This document shows positions 1-7,826 of a stretch of 61,943 bases of DNA, one piece after another. The notes below the pieces were generated by a model. The model was given only the letters and a program-made list of their open reading frames with translations. It did no database searches and had not been told where the DNA came from. The first letter of the stretch is position 1. Each line of letters starts with the position of its first letter. The position numbers and the translations under genes were made by a program. The DNA is taken from positions 1 through 61,943 of the forward strand of contig DEJG01000015.1 in NCBI GenBank assembly GCA_002353295.1. The letters run 5' to 3'. Source of the stretch: Prevotella sp. UBA2754. Its GTDB lineage: Bacteria; Bacteroidota; Bacteroidia; Bacteroidales; Bacteroidaceae.

Positions 1-1515
1 CAGCTGTTGGTGAAGCGTATGAAAGCTGACGGTTCTGATACAAAGTTCATCAGTACTGACAACCGCATCGCGGCATGTCAGCTCGAAGAATGTGAGCGCT
101 TGGAAATATCCCCCTGCGAGCATAGTGATTACGACTACCAGATCGTGGGCGGCGATGACGGGCAGCACTATAAACAGTGTAAATACTGCGCATATAAGTA
201 CGACACAGAGGCCCACACCTACAACTCAAACAGCCAATGTAGTGTCTGTAACTACAAGGCGTCGGAGGTCATTAAGGTAAACTTATATAGTGGCGACAAC
301 TCAGGATATACGGCACAAACAATCCGTATGCCAAAGGGCCACAGTTATATCCTTCCCAGCCAGTACCTACTGCCTGAGTACATGGTGTTCGAGGGCTGGC
401 TGAAGGATCCCGCCACGGCTCCCACCACCTGGGAGAAGACCGCCGGCGAGACGCTCCTCGCCCCCGGCGCAGAGATTACACCCGATGCCGACGTCAACCT
501 CTATGCCCGCTACAGCTACCACTACGGCACGGAGTGGACATGGGCAGCTACCAGTAATACGGCATCGGCTACGCTCAAGATCATCAATCTGAAGGACAAC
601 AGCGTAGTGAAGACCATCACCTCTGATGATATGCAGATTAGGGCCCAAAGCATCACACCAACCGCCAGCGAACCTGGCTCAGTCATGTGGACCGCTGAGG
701 TCAGCTATACCGACGCAAAGGGGCGCAGCTTCAACTTCACCGACGAGCACATCGTGCCTTACTACTTTGGCGTCAGCCTCGGCGAGGACGACAACACCAC
801 AACGCTCAACGAAAATGATAAAGGTATAGTTACCGCCAGCCTCACCGGCCGCACGCTCTACAAGGACGGTTACTGGAACACGCTCTGCCTGCCCTTCGAC
901 GTGGCGGACATCAGCAGCTCGCCCCTCGCAGGAGCCACGATAAAGGAGTTTACCGATGTCTCGTTCGACAAATCGACGGGCACACTGACCCTGACCTTCG
1001 CCGATGCCACTAACATCAAGGCGGGACATGCCTACCTCATCAAATGGGACAGCGGCACCGAACTCGGTCCCTCCTACCTGGTGTTCACAGGTGTCACCCT
1101 CACCAAGGACTTGAGCGACGACGAGATAACCGTCGATGACAAGGGCTCTACCGTCACCTTCATGGGCACCTATAAAAAGCTGTCCTTTGATGCCGACGAC
1201 AAGAGCATCCTCTTCCTCGGTGAGAACAATACGCTCTACTATCCGAAGAAGGGAGCCACCATCGGTGCCCAGCGCGCTTACTTCAAGCTCAGCGGCATCA
1301 CGGCAGGTGACAAGACCATTAGTGGTGCCCGCACCTTCGTACTCGATTTCGGCGACAACAACAACACGACAGGCGTGATAGAGTTGAAGGATGGAAAAAT
1401 GGAAGAATTGAAGTTCTTTGATTCTTGGTACTCGCTTGACGGTAAACACCTCAGCGGCAAGCCTGCGCAGAAGGGCATCTATATCAATAATGGCAAGAAG
1501 ATTGTGGTTAAATAA
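1..1515 (+). CDS. Secreted surface protein with InlB-type repeat, 5' end outside window
   Basis: The frame is open to the left edge, so this is the C-terminal part of a longer protein. Near the start are paired cysteines (CKYC and CSVC around residues 56-80), a small metal- or disulfide-bound module. An InlB/Listeria-Bacteroides type repeat follows at about residues 85-165 (hydrophobic strand, then FEGWLKDP, then DADVNLYARY). The middle is beta-rich. The last 30 residues carry YSLDGKHLSGKPAQKGIYI and a lysine-rich end, the C-terminal signature of many Prevotella secreted proteins. Cell-surface location is inferred from the repeat and tail. Substrate or partner is unknown. A small peptide gene follows 16 bases later. 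Confidence 0.7.
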   Translation, partial: QLLVKRMKADGSDTKFISTDNRIAACQLEECERLEISPCEHSDYDYQIVGGDDGQHYKQCKYCAYKYDTEAHTYNSNSQCSVCNYKASEVIKVNLYSGDNSGYTAQTIRMPKGHSYILPSQYLLPEYMVFEGWLKDPATAPTTWEKTAGETLLAPGAEITPDADVNLYARYSYHYGTEWTWAATSNTASATLKIINLKDNSVVKTITSDDMQIRAQSITPTASEPGSVMWTAEVSYTDAKGRSFNFTDEHIVPYYFGVSLGEDDNTTTLNENDKGIVTASLTGRTLYKDGYWNTLCLPFDVADISSSPLAGATIKEFTDVSFDKSTGTLTLTFADATNIKAGHAYLIKWDSGTELGPSYLVFTGVTLTKDLSDDEITVDDKGSTVTFMGTYKKLSFDADDKSILFLGENNTLYYPKKGATIGAQRAYFKLSGITAGDKTISGARTFVLDFGDNNNTTGVIELKDGKMEELKFFDSWYSLDGKHLSGKPAQKGIYINNGKKIVVK

Positions 1516-1531
1516 TTAGGAGAATACGAAT

Positions 1532-1714
1532 ATGAAACGAGAATACATGAAACCCGCCATGATGGTGGTGAAGATCGGACAGCAGTGTAAATTGCTTACA
1601 GGGAGTGCAACTGTCGAAAGTGTCACAGGTGGTACAGAAACTGGCATCGACTATGGCGGTGGCAGCTCAGGTTCTGCCCTCGGACGTGAGTTCGAGATGG
1701 AGCTATGGAATTAA
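1532..1714 (+). CDS. Small Prevotella-type satellite peptide (60 aa)
   Basis: The 60-residue product begins MKREYMKPAMMVVKIG, has a hydrophobic LLTGSA stretch, a glycine/serine-rich middle (GGGSSGS) and an acidic-aromatic end (REFEMELWN). From memory, short proteins with a basic MKK.Y..P start, an L.TGS turn and an REF/W end recur beside surface-protein genes in Prevotella and Bacteroides; their function is not known to me. It sits 16 bases after the surface-protein stop and is probably cotranscribed. There is no classical signal peptide. It could be a peptide precursor or a small structural partner; neither is shown by the sequence. Confidence 0.6.
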   Translation: MKREYMKPAMMVVKIGQQCKLLTGSATVESVTGGTETGIDYGGGSSGSALGREFEMELWN

Positions 1715-1733
1715 CGGTATCAAATTGCTGTGT

Positions 1734-2720
1734 TTATATTCTGATACCCAAAAATGCTCTTAGTCTCCATTTCCTATAATTGATGTCGATACGATGGTCG
1801 TCGAGGAAGGTATTACTCATGACAAAGGTGGCACCGGCAAAATACTTCTTGTTGAAATGATATACAACAGATAGCCGCTCGGTCAGGATGAAGTCGGGGA
1901 ATTTGGTGTCCATATCCTGCCGCACACCGTTCTCTTCGATATTATTGCGGTTGGCAATGACCAGCGTCGGCAATGCCGAAAGATGGAGCAGGAGATGCCG
2001 CCCTATGACGAAATTGTATCCGTATCCGCCACCGATGGCAAAATGGCCCGTATAGATTCTCAGGTCTGATGCCTCAGAAGGCTTCTCGTCGGTGGTTTTG
2101 ATACGACCTCCAAGATATGTAAGCCCCACCAGCCAGGACCCTGCACTACGCTTTTGGACAAACGACTGGGTGAAGGCTGCAGGATAAGAAAACCGACGGC
2201 CGTTGAAGGCATAGTAAGCATCGATGATAAGTATTTGCATGTCGGCCATGCCACGCTCCAATTGTACTTCCTTTCCATTGAACGTAACAGGACCGGAGAG
2301 TGTGCGTGAGCTTTGATAGATTACGTCAATGCCATAGCGGTTGCCGTATGCATTAATGTTTAACTCGTAGTCCTTATTGCGCCCGCTCAGGCTGGCAGGA
2401 TTGAGAGACAGACCCGCTGATATTCCCTTATAGCTGGCTCCGATACTGAGCGTAGCCATACGGGCGGTTTTTAGTTTACTGCTGCCCTCTGCACCGCTGA
2501 TACGACGGTGGACATTGTAATCGGAACCGGAAATGTTGGTACGTAATTTCAGTGTCAGCTTTCCTTCTGGACGACCGATGTAGTTGGTGTCATAGTTTAC
2601 CTTATTATATTTGGCAGACAGTATGCTATCCACTTTGGCCCTTAAACTCGTTCTACGGGTCTGGCCGAAGCAACTCACAGCTATGCTTGCGACAAGCAGT
2701 ATTAAGAATCCTCTCTTCAT
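1734..2720 (-). CDS. DUF4421-like exported beta-rich protein
   Basis: Predicted 328-residue protein with a signal peptide (MKRGFLILLVASIAVSCFGQ). It is rich in alternating hydrophobic and aromatic residues, as in outer-membrane beta proteins, with ASYKGISAGLSLNPAS in the middle, resembling DUF4421 proteins of Bacteroidetes. The frame extends to an ATG at 2765, but that adds a 15-residue extension before the signal peptide, so 2720 is preferred. A TAnnTTTG box at 2785-2792 (minus strand) serves it and still allows the upstream ATG. It is convergent with the small peptide gene, 19 bases away. Function unknown; outer-membrane or periplasmic location inferred. Confidence 0.7.
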   Translation of the reverse strand: MKRGFLILLVASIAVSCFGQTRRTSLRAKVDSILSAKYNKVNYDTNYIGRPEGKLTLKLRTNISGSDYNVHRRISGAEGSSKLKTARMATLSIGASYKGISAGLSLNPASLSGRNKDYELNINAYGNRYGIDVIYQSSRTLSGPVTFNGKEVQLERGMADMQILIIDAYYAFNGRRFSYPAAFTQSFVQKRSAGSWLVGLTYLGGRIKTTDEKPSEASDLRIYTGHFAIGGGYGYNFVIGRHLLLHLSALPTLVIANRNNIEENGVRQDMDTKFPDFILTERLSVVYHFNKKYFAGATFVMSNTFLDDHRIDINYRKWRLRAFLGIRI

Positions 2721-2784
2721 AGGCCGCCTTGCATAAGAGAGCATCAGGTAGTCTATTCTATTCATATCTTCTGTATTTTTGTTG

Positions 2785-2792
2785 CAAAGGTA
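2785..2792 (-). promoter_or_regulatory. -7 box of the DUF4421 gene
   Basis: Read on the minus strand this is TACCTTTG, the Bacteroidetes -7 consensus, about 20 bases upstream of the first possible ATG (2765) and 65 from the preferred one (2720). The matching -33 region overlaps the perfect palindrome at 2800-2817. Confidence 0.55.
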
Positions 2793-2799
2793 GCAAATT

Positions 2800-2817
2800 A
2801 GAGTGGAATTCCACTCT
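2800..2817. promoter_or_regulatory. Perfect 18-bp palindrome, candidate operator
   Basis: AGAGTGGAATTCCACTCT is a perfect 18-base inverted repeat without a loop. It covers the -33 position of the DUF4421 promoter and lies 28 bases before the first of two tandem plus-strand promoters. Placement and symmetry suit a dimeric repressor site. With no loop and no T-run fixed on one side, a terminator is less likely. Regulator unknown. Confidence 0.4.
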
Positions 2818-2844
2818 TTTCTTCCCTGATTTTACAATAATTCT

Positions 2845-2874
2845 TTTGCATTCCTCTCATTTTTCGTAACTTTG
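2845..2874 (+). promoter_or_regulatory. Upstream copy of a duplicated promoter
   Basis: TTTG at 2845-2848, an 18-base spacer, and TAACTTTG at 2867-2874. The surrounding bases (TTCTTTTGCA.TCCTCTCA) repeat almost exactly 87 bases downstream, so this is a duplicated promoter segment driving the TPR gene. Confidence 0.6.
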
Positions 2875-2931
2875 TCACTATGTGACGAACTTACTTAGCA
2901 TTCGGGAATGAAAAGAAAATCAAGCTTTTCT

Positions 2932-2962
2932 TTTGCAATCCTCTCACTTTTTCGTAACTTTG
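2932..2962 (+). promoter_or_regulatory. Proximal promoter of the TPR gene
   Basis: TTTG at 2932-2935, a 19-base spacer, and TAACTTTG at 2955-2962 match the Bacteroidetes sigma-ABfr consensus. It lies inside the longer reading frame that begins at 2908, which shows that the true start is the ATG at 2995. Confidence 0.75.
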
Positions 2963-2994
2963 CACCTTGGAAAATATATCATAAGGTAAAAATA

Positions 2995-4191
2995 ATGAGG
3001 ATAATTACAATAATTTTGTTGTTGTGCACTTGTGCTGCAGGCTGGGCTCAGAAGAAGGAGATCAGTCAGGCGAAGACTTATATCAAGAGTGGGAAAGACT
3101 TCGATAAGGCCGAAAAACTGATGACAGACTTGCTGAGCAACAATCCTGAGAATCGACAGAATGAAAAAGTTTATCTGACTTGGTTCCAGGCTGTTATGAA
3201 ACAATATGAAGCAGCTAATGAGAAGCTGTATCTGAACCAGAAATATGATACGGCGGCTTTCTTCAACTTGACACGAAGACTCTTCATGATTGCTGAATCG
3301 CTCGATTCACTGGACATGGTACCCGACAAGAAGGGTAGGGTGAAACTGCGCTATCGTGAGGATCATGCGGAAATACTGAACCGTCTGCGCCCTAATCTTT
3401 ACTACGGGGGTACTTACTTCATCAGACGCGAGAAATATGAGCAGGCTTATGACTTGATTAGTTGCTATCTGGACTGCACAGAGGCTCCGCTGTTTGACCA
3501 GTACGACTATAACGACAAGGACTCTACGCTGTCAGAAGCGGCTTATTGGGCCACGTATGTGGGCTACGTGATGAAGGATGGAGAGCGCACGCTGCACTAT
3601 CTGGATATGGCGATGGAGAATGAGACGAAGGCGCAATATGTGATGCAGTATGCTTGCGAGGCTTATCGTTGGCAGAACGACGAGGCGAGCTACCTGACAA
3701 TGCTGAAACGGGGCTTCGAGGCTTATCCCGACTATTCGTATTTCTTCCCGCGGCTGGCAGATTACTACAACAGTCATGAACGGGCTGACTCGACGTTGCT
3801 GATAGCCGACGAGGCACTGAAGAGCAACCCGAACGGCGAACTGTTCTTGTTGGCCAAATCGGTGGCACTGCTCAATCTGGAACGCTACGATGAATGTGTG
3901 AAGGTGGGCGAACGGCTGATAGCCCAGAACGACTCGCTGGCAGAACCTTATTTCACCATCGCGACGGCTAGGCTGAACCAGGCACTGGCGCTGGACAAGC
4001 TCAACCAACCGCGCGTATACAAGAAGACGATACAGAAACTGTATATGGAAGCCCGTCCGTATATGGAGGCCTATCGCAAGTTGGCGCCCACGGAGAAACG
4101 CAAATGGGCTCCGGCACTCTATCGCATCTACCTGAACCTGAATATGGGTAGGCAGTTTGAAGAAATTGACAAAATTATGCGAAAGCTGTGA
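2995..4191 (+). CDS. Exported TPR-repeat protein
   Basis: Predicted 398 residues. The start at 2995 is chosen because it begins a clear signal peptide (MRIITIILLLCTCAAGWAQ) and because the promoter -7 box at 2955-2962 lies within the longer frame from 2908. The mature part is almost entirely helical with degenerate tetratricopeptide pairs, for example around YEQAYDLISCYL, YLTMLKRGFEAYPDY and LLLAKSVALLNLERYDECVKVGE. TPR proteins of this kind act as periplasmic scaffolds, but no partner is indicated. It is a single-gene unit followed by a strong hairpin at 4211-4257. Confidence 0.75.
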   Translation: MRIITIILLLCTCAAGWAQKKEISQAKTYIKSGKDFDKAEKLMTDLLSNNPENRQNEKVYLTWFQAVMKQYEAANEKLYLNQKYDTAAFFNLTRRLFMIAESLDSLDMVPDKKGRVKLRYREDHAEILNRLRPNLYYGGTYFIRREKYEQAYDLISCYLDCTEAPLFDQYDYNDKDSTLSEAAYWATYVGYVMKDGERTLHYLDMAMENETKAQYVMQYACEAYRWQNDEASYLTMLKRGFEAYPDYSYFFPRLADYYNSHERADSTLLIADEALKSNPNGELFLLAKSVALLNLERYDECVKVGERLIAQNDSLAEPYFTIATARLNQALALDKLNQPRVYKKTIQKLYMEARPYMEAYRKLAPTEKRKWAPALYRIYLNLNMGRQFEEIDKIMRKL

Positions 4192-4210
4192 ACGAGGGAT
4201 GGCGAATGCT

Positions 4211-4257
4211 AAAAAAACGAAAATTAATGCTGCTGTGGTGTTGGTTTTCGTTTTTTT
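4211..4257. terminator. Hairpin with perfect 13-bp stem after the TPR gene
   Basis: AAAAAAACGAAAA (4211-4223) pairs exactly with TTTTCGTTTTTTT (4245-4257) across a 21-base loop and runs into further T residues, fitting intrinsic termination of the TPR transcript. A TATCTTTG -7 box for the next gene begins only four bases later, at 4261. Confidence 0.7.
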
Positions 4258-4260
4258 TGT

Positions 4261-4268
4261 TATCTTTG
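4261..4268 (+). promoter_or_regulatory. -7 box of the phosphohexomutase operon
   Basis: TATCTTTG matches the Bacteroidetes -7 consensus, 48 bases before the ATG at 4317. No good TTTG is present at the -33 distance. It directly follows the terminator of the TPR gene. Confidence 0.6.
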
Positions 4269-4316
4269 TAGGCTAGTAACAAAAATCAAATCTAAAACAA
4301 ATTTTATAAACGTATT

Positions 4317-6062
4317 ATGGAAAATAACGAACTGATTGCTCAGTGTGAAGCACGGGCGAAGGAATGGCTTTCTCCAGCCTTTGACGAGGAGACACGCAAG
4401 GAAGTACAAGCTATGTTGGACAATGCCGACAAGACGGCTTTGGTGGATGCATTCTATCAGAATCTGGAATTCGGTACGGGCGGTCTCCGCGGTATTATGG
4501 GTGCTGGTACGAACCGCATGAACAAGTATATCGTCGGTATGGCTACTCAGGGTTTTGCCAACTACATCCTGAAGGCTTTCCCAGGCAAGCAGTGTGCCGT
4601 AGTGGTAGGTCATGATAACCGCAACAACGGACGTATGTTCGCTGAGACCGTAGCAGCCATCTTCTCTGCCAACGGCATCAAGGCTTATCTCTTCGAGAGT
4701 CTGCGTCCCACACCTGAGATTTCTTTCGCTATCCGTCAGTTGGGCTGCCAGGCTGGTGTCAATGTGACAGCTTCGCACAACCCACGCGAGTATAACGGAT
4801 ATAAGGCTTACTGGGATGATGGTGCACAGGTGCTGTCGCCACATGACAAGGGTATCATCGACGAGGTGAACAAGGTAAGCATCAACGACGTGAAATTCGA
4901 GCCTAACTATGACCTCATCGAGATTATCGGCGGTGAGATGGACTGGGACTATCTGCAGGCTGTGAAGGAGGCTATGGTTGATCAGGACGTAATTCTGCGC
5001 CAGAAAGACCTCAACATCGTTTATTCACCCATGCACGGTACGGGTCGTGTGATTATTCCTGAGGCACTACGCTCATGGGGATTCCAGAATATCCACGTGG
5101 TTCGTGAGCAGATGGTGATTGACGGCAACTTCCCAACTGTTGTCAGCCCCAACCCAGAGAATGCTGAAGCCATGACACTGGGTATGAAACTGGGTACCAG
5201 ACTGAATGCTGACCTTGTGATAGCCTCTGACCCAGATGCAGACCGTCTGGCCATTGTATGCCGCAATGACAAGGGCGAGTGGGAAATCCTGAATGGTAAC
5301 CAGACTGCCATGATGTTCTCATGGTACATCATCACCAATAAGAAGAAACTCGGTCAGCTGAAGGGTAACGAATTCATGGTGAAGACCATCGTGACCTCAG
5401 AAATGATTGCCGACATCGCCAAGAAGAATGGTGTCGAGATATTCGACGAATATACCGGCTTCAAATGGATAGCCTATCGCATCCGCGTGAACGAGGGTAA
5501 GAAGAAGTATATCGGCGGTGGTGAGGAAAGCTTCGGATTCCTGCCATTCGATAAGGTTAGGGATAAGGACTCACCCGCATCTATCTGTCTGATCTGCGAG
5601 ATTGCAGCCTGGGCAAAGGATAATGGTATGACACTCTACGACCTGCTGATGAACATCTATCAGGAGTACGGATTCTCGAAGGAGACAACCATCAATGTTG
5701 TGAAGCCCGGTAAGAGTGGCGCCGACGAGATTAAGCAGATGATGAGCGATTTCCGTGCTAATCCTCCAAAGGAGCTTGGCGGTTCGAAGATTTGTCTGTG
5801 GAAAGACTATCAAACGCTGGAGTGGCGTGATGCACAAGGCAACAAGGGTAAACTTGACATGCCTACGACAGCCAATGTGCTGCAGTGGTTTACGGAGGAC
5901 GGTATCAAGATCAGTGTGCGTCCTTCTGGAACAGAGCCTAAGATTAAGTTCTACTGCGAAATCAAGGATCCTTCATTCAAGTGTGCCGGATGCTACGCAC
6001 GTTGCACCAATGCCGCTATGGAGAAGGTGGCTGCCATCAAGAAGAGCTTGAATTTGGACTAA
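4317..6062 (+). CDS. Phosphoglucomutase/phosphomannomutase (alpha-D-phosphohexomutase)
   Basis: 581-residue phosphohexomutase, interconverting hexose 1- and 6-phosphates in the cytoplasm. The active-site serine loop is TASHNPREYNGYKAY (about residue 150), the metal loop is DPDADRLAI (about 305), the sugar-binding loop is GGEESFG (about 402), and the phosphate-binding loop near the C-terminus is RPSGTEPKIKFY. Length and order match the long phosphohexomutases such as B. subtilis PgcA. The next gene, a secreted GH13 enzyme, starts one base after the stop, so the pair is an operon linking extracellular alpha-glucan breakdown with glucose phosphate metabolism. Glucose versus mannose preference cannot be read from sequence. 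Confidence 0.93.
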   Translation: MENNELIAQCEARAKEWLSPAFDEETRKEVQAMLDNADKTALVDAFYQNLEFGTGGLRGIMGAGTNRMNKYIVGMATQGFANYILKAFPGKQCAVVVGHDNRNNGRMFAETVAAIFSANGIKAYLFESLRPTPEISFAIRQLGCQAGVNVTASHNPREYNGYKAYWDDGAQVLSPHDKGIIDEVNKVSINDVKFEPNYDLIEIIGGEMDWDYLQAVKEAMVDQDVILRQKDLNIVYSPMHGTGRVIIPEALRSWGFQNIHVVREQMVIDGNFPTVVSPNPENAEAMTLGMKLGTRLNADLVIASDPDADRLAIVCRNDKGEWEILNGNQTAMMFSWYIITNKKKLGQLKGNEFMVKTIVTSEMIADIAKKNGVEIFDEYTGFKWIAYRIRVNEGKKKYIGGGEESFGFLPFDKVRDKDSPASICLICEIAAWAKDNGMTLYDLLMNIYQEYGFSKETTINVVKPGKSGADEIKQMMSDFRANPPKELGGSKICLWKDYQTLEWRDAQGNKGKLDMPTTANVLQWFTEDGIKISVRPSGTEPKIKFYCEIKDPSFKCAGCYARCTNAAMEKVAAIKKSLNLD

Positions 6063-6063
6063 T

Positions 6064-7815
6064 ATGAACATCAGAAGACTTTTGCTGGTTTCAGCCGTGA
6101 TGGCATCCATGACGGCTACGGCACAGACTATCACGGGGCAGTATGAGATTCCCCAGGTGCCCGAATGGGCGAAGAACGCCGTGTTCTATCAGATATATCC
6201 GCAGACGTTTTGTGACTCGGACGGTGATGGAATAGGCGACTTGAAGGGTATCATCAGTAAACTCGACTATGTGAAGAGTCTGGGCGTGGATGCCATCTGG
6301 CTGAACCCGTTCTTCGACTCACCATTCCTGGATGCCGGCTATGATGTCCGCGACTACTATAAGATAGCCCCGCGATATGGGACGAATGATGATGCCAAAC
6401 AATTGTTTGACGAGGCCCACAAGCGTGGTATGCATGTCATCTTCGACTATGTCATCAGCTATACGGCCATTGACCACCCTTGGTTCATCGAGTCGCAGAA
6501 ACAGCAGAAGAACAAGTATTCGAACTATTACATTTGGACGGAAACCAACTGGGTGGACCCTCCACGCGAGTTTGCTGGCTCGTTCATCAAGGGCTACGGA
6601 CAGCGTAATGGTCAGTTCATGCGCAATTTCTACTGGTGTCAGCCGGCGCTGAATTTCGGATTCTCGAATCCTGACCCTGAGCAGCCGTGGCAGCTGCCCA
6701 CCAATCATCCAGACGTGTTGCAGATGCGCGAAGACCTGAAAGATGTGCTGCGGTTCTGGATGGATATGGGTGCCGACGGATTCCGTGCCGATATGGCTGG
6801 AGCGCTCGTGAAAACCCGCTTTGTCAGGGGTAATGAGCAGTTCTATAATACCAACGAGAACGAGACGAAACTCTTCTGGCGCGAGATACGCCAACTGTTG
6901 GAGAAGGAATATCCACAGGGCTTCATGGTAGCAGAATGGTCGTATCCTTCCGATGCGCTCGACAATTGTTTCCACGTCGACTTCTTCCACTGGTTCAAGG
7001 GTTATAACGACCTGTTCCAGAAGGAGAGTTGGCGCATTCTGAACGGGGTGAGCGAAGGACATAGCTATTTCGATGCGGAGGGCAAGGGCGACATCAGGGA
7101 TTTTCTGAAGAGCTACATGGATCAGTATCTGAAGACGGTGGGCAAGGGCTATATCAGTCTGCCACTAGGTAATCACGACAATGCTCGGCTGGGCAATCAG
7201 CGTAGCGACAAAGATTTGGAGATTATCTATGCTTTCGGATTCACGATGCCTGGGGTGCCTTTCCTCTATTATGGTAACGAGATTGGCATGAAGCAGCTGC
7301 CCAAAGACTGGCCACAGGTAGAGGGCGCCTATCAGCCCCGCAATGGTGCCCGCACACCGATGCAGTGGACTAGTGGCAAGAACCTGGGATTCTCGAGTGC
7401 TGATGCCTCGAAACTGTATCTGCCTGTTGACCCAGCACCCGATGCTCCCAATGTGGCAGCGCAGGAGAAGAATCCTAACTCGCTGCTCAACAAGACTCGC
7501 CGTCTGATAGCTTTGCGGCACAAGGAGCCTGCATTGGCCAACTATGCTGAGTTTGTGCCCCTCTATCCGCGGGCCGACGAGCAGCAACCCTCGGTCTATC
7601 CTTTTGTCTATGCGCGTGCAGCAGGCAAGGATGTGGTGTTGGTGATGCTTAACCCGAAGGCCGAAACTTCCGTGGCTACGTTTAATGTCAACGTAAAGTT
7701 TAAGAAAACGAAATTGTTGGCAGGCGACAAGTTCAGCATAGACTATAATGCGAACACGGGCGACATGTCAGTAGTTATGCCAGCCACATCGTACGCAATC
7801 GTCAAATTGCAATAG
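6064..7815 (+). CDS. Secreted GH13 alpha-amylase family enzyme
   Basis: 583 residues with a signal peptide (MNIRRLLLVSAVMASMTATA) and a GH13 barrel. FYQIYPQTFCDSDGDGIGDLKGI opens the barrel. Region II is GADGFRADMAG, with the nucleophile Asp; region III is MVAEWSYP, with the acid/base Glu; region IV is GNHDNARLG, with the third Asp. Region I is unusual: DYVISYTAIDHPWF replaces the normal D...NH with D...SY, so the usual Asn and His are absent. A beta-sandwich C-terminal domain ends the protein. Cleavage of alpha-glucosidic bonds outside the cytoplasm is inferred; precise substrate unknown. It starts one base after the phosphohexomutase stop. Confidence 0.88.
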   Translation: MNIRRLLLVSAVMASMTATAQTITGQYEIPQVPEWAKNAVFYQIYPQTFCDSDGDGIGDLKGIISKLDYVKSLGVDAIWLNPFFDSPFLDAGYDVRDYYKIAPRYGTNDDAKQLFDEAHKRGMHVIFDYVISYTAIDHPWFIESQKQQKNKYSNYYIWTETNWVDPPREFAGSFIKGYGQRNGQFMRNFYWCQPALNFGFSNPDPEQPWQLPTNHPDVLQMREDLKDVLRFWMDMGADGFRADMAGALVKTRFVRGNEQFYNTNENETKLFWREIRQLLEKEYPQGFMVAEWSYPSDALDNCFHVDFFHWFKGYNDLFQKESWRILNGVSEGHSYFDAEGKGDIRDFLKSYMDQYLKTVGKGYISLPLGNHDNARLGNQRSDKDLEIIYAFGFTMPGVPFLYYGNEIGMKQLPKDWPQVEGAYQPRNGARTPMQWTSGKNLGFSSADASKLYLPVDPAPDAPNVAAQEKNPNSLLNKTRRLIALRHKEPALANYAEFVPLYPRADEQQPSVYPFVYARAAGKDVVLVMLNPKAETSVATFNVNVKFKKTKLLAGDKFSIDYNANTGDMSVVMPATSYAIVKLQ

Positions 7816-7826
7816 TCAACTTGGAG

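Noticed and set aside
679..1449. A 256-codon minus-strand frame inside the surface-protein gene
   Set aside because: The plus-strand frame has the InlB-like repeat and C-terminal signature; the opposite frame is a shadow.
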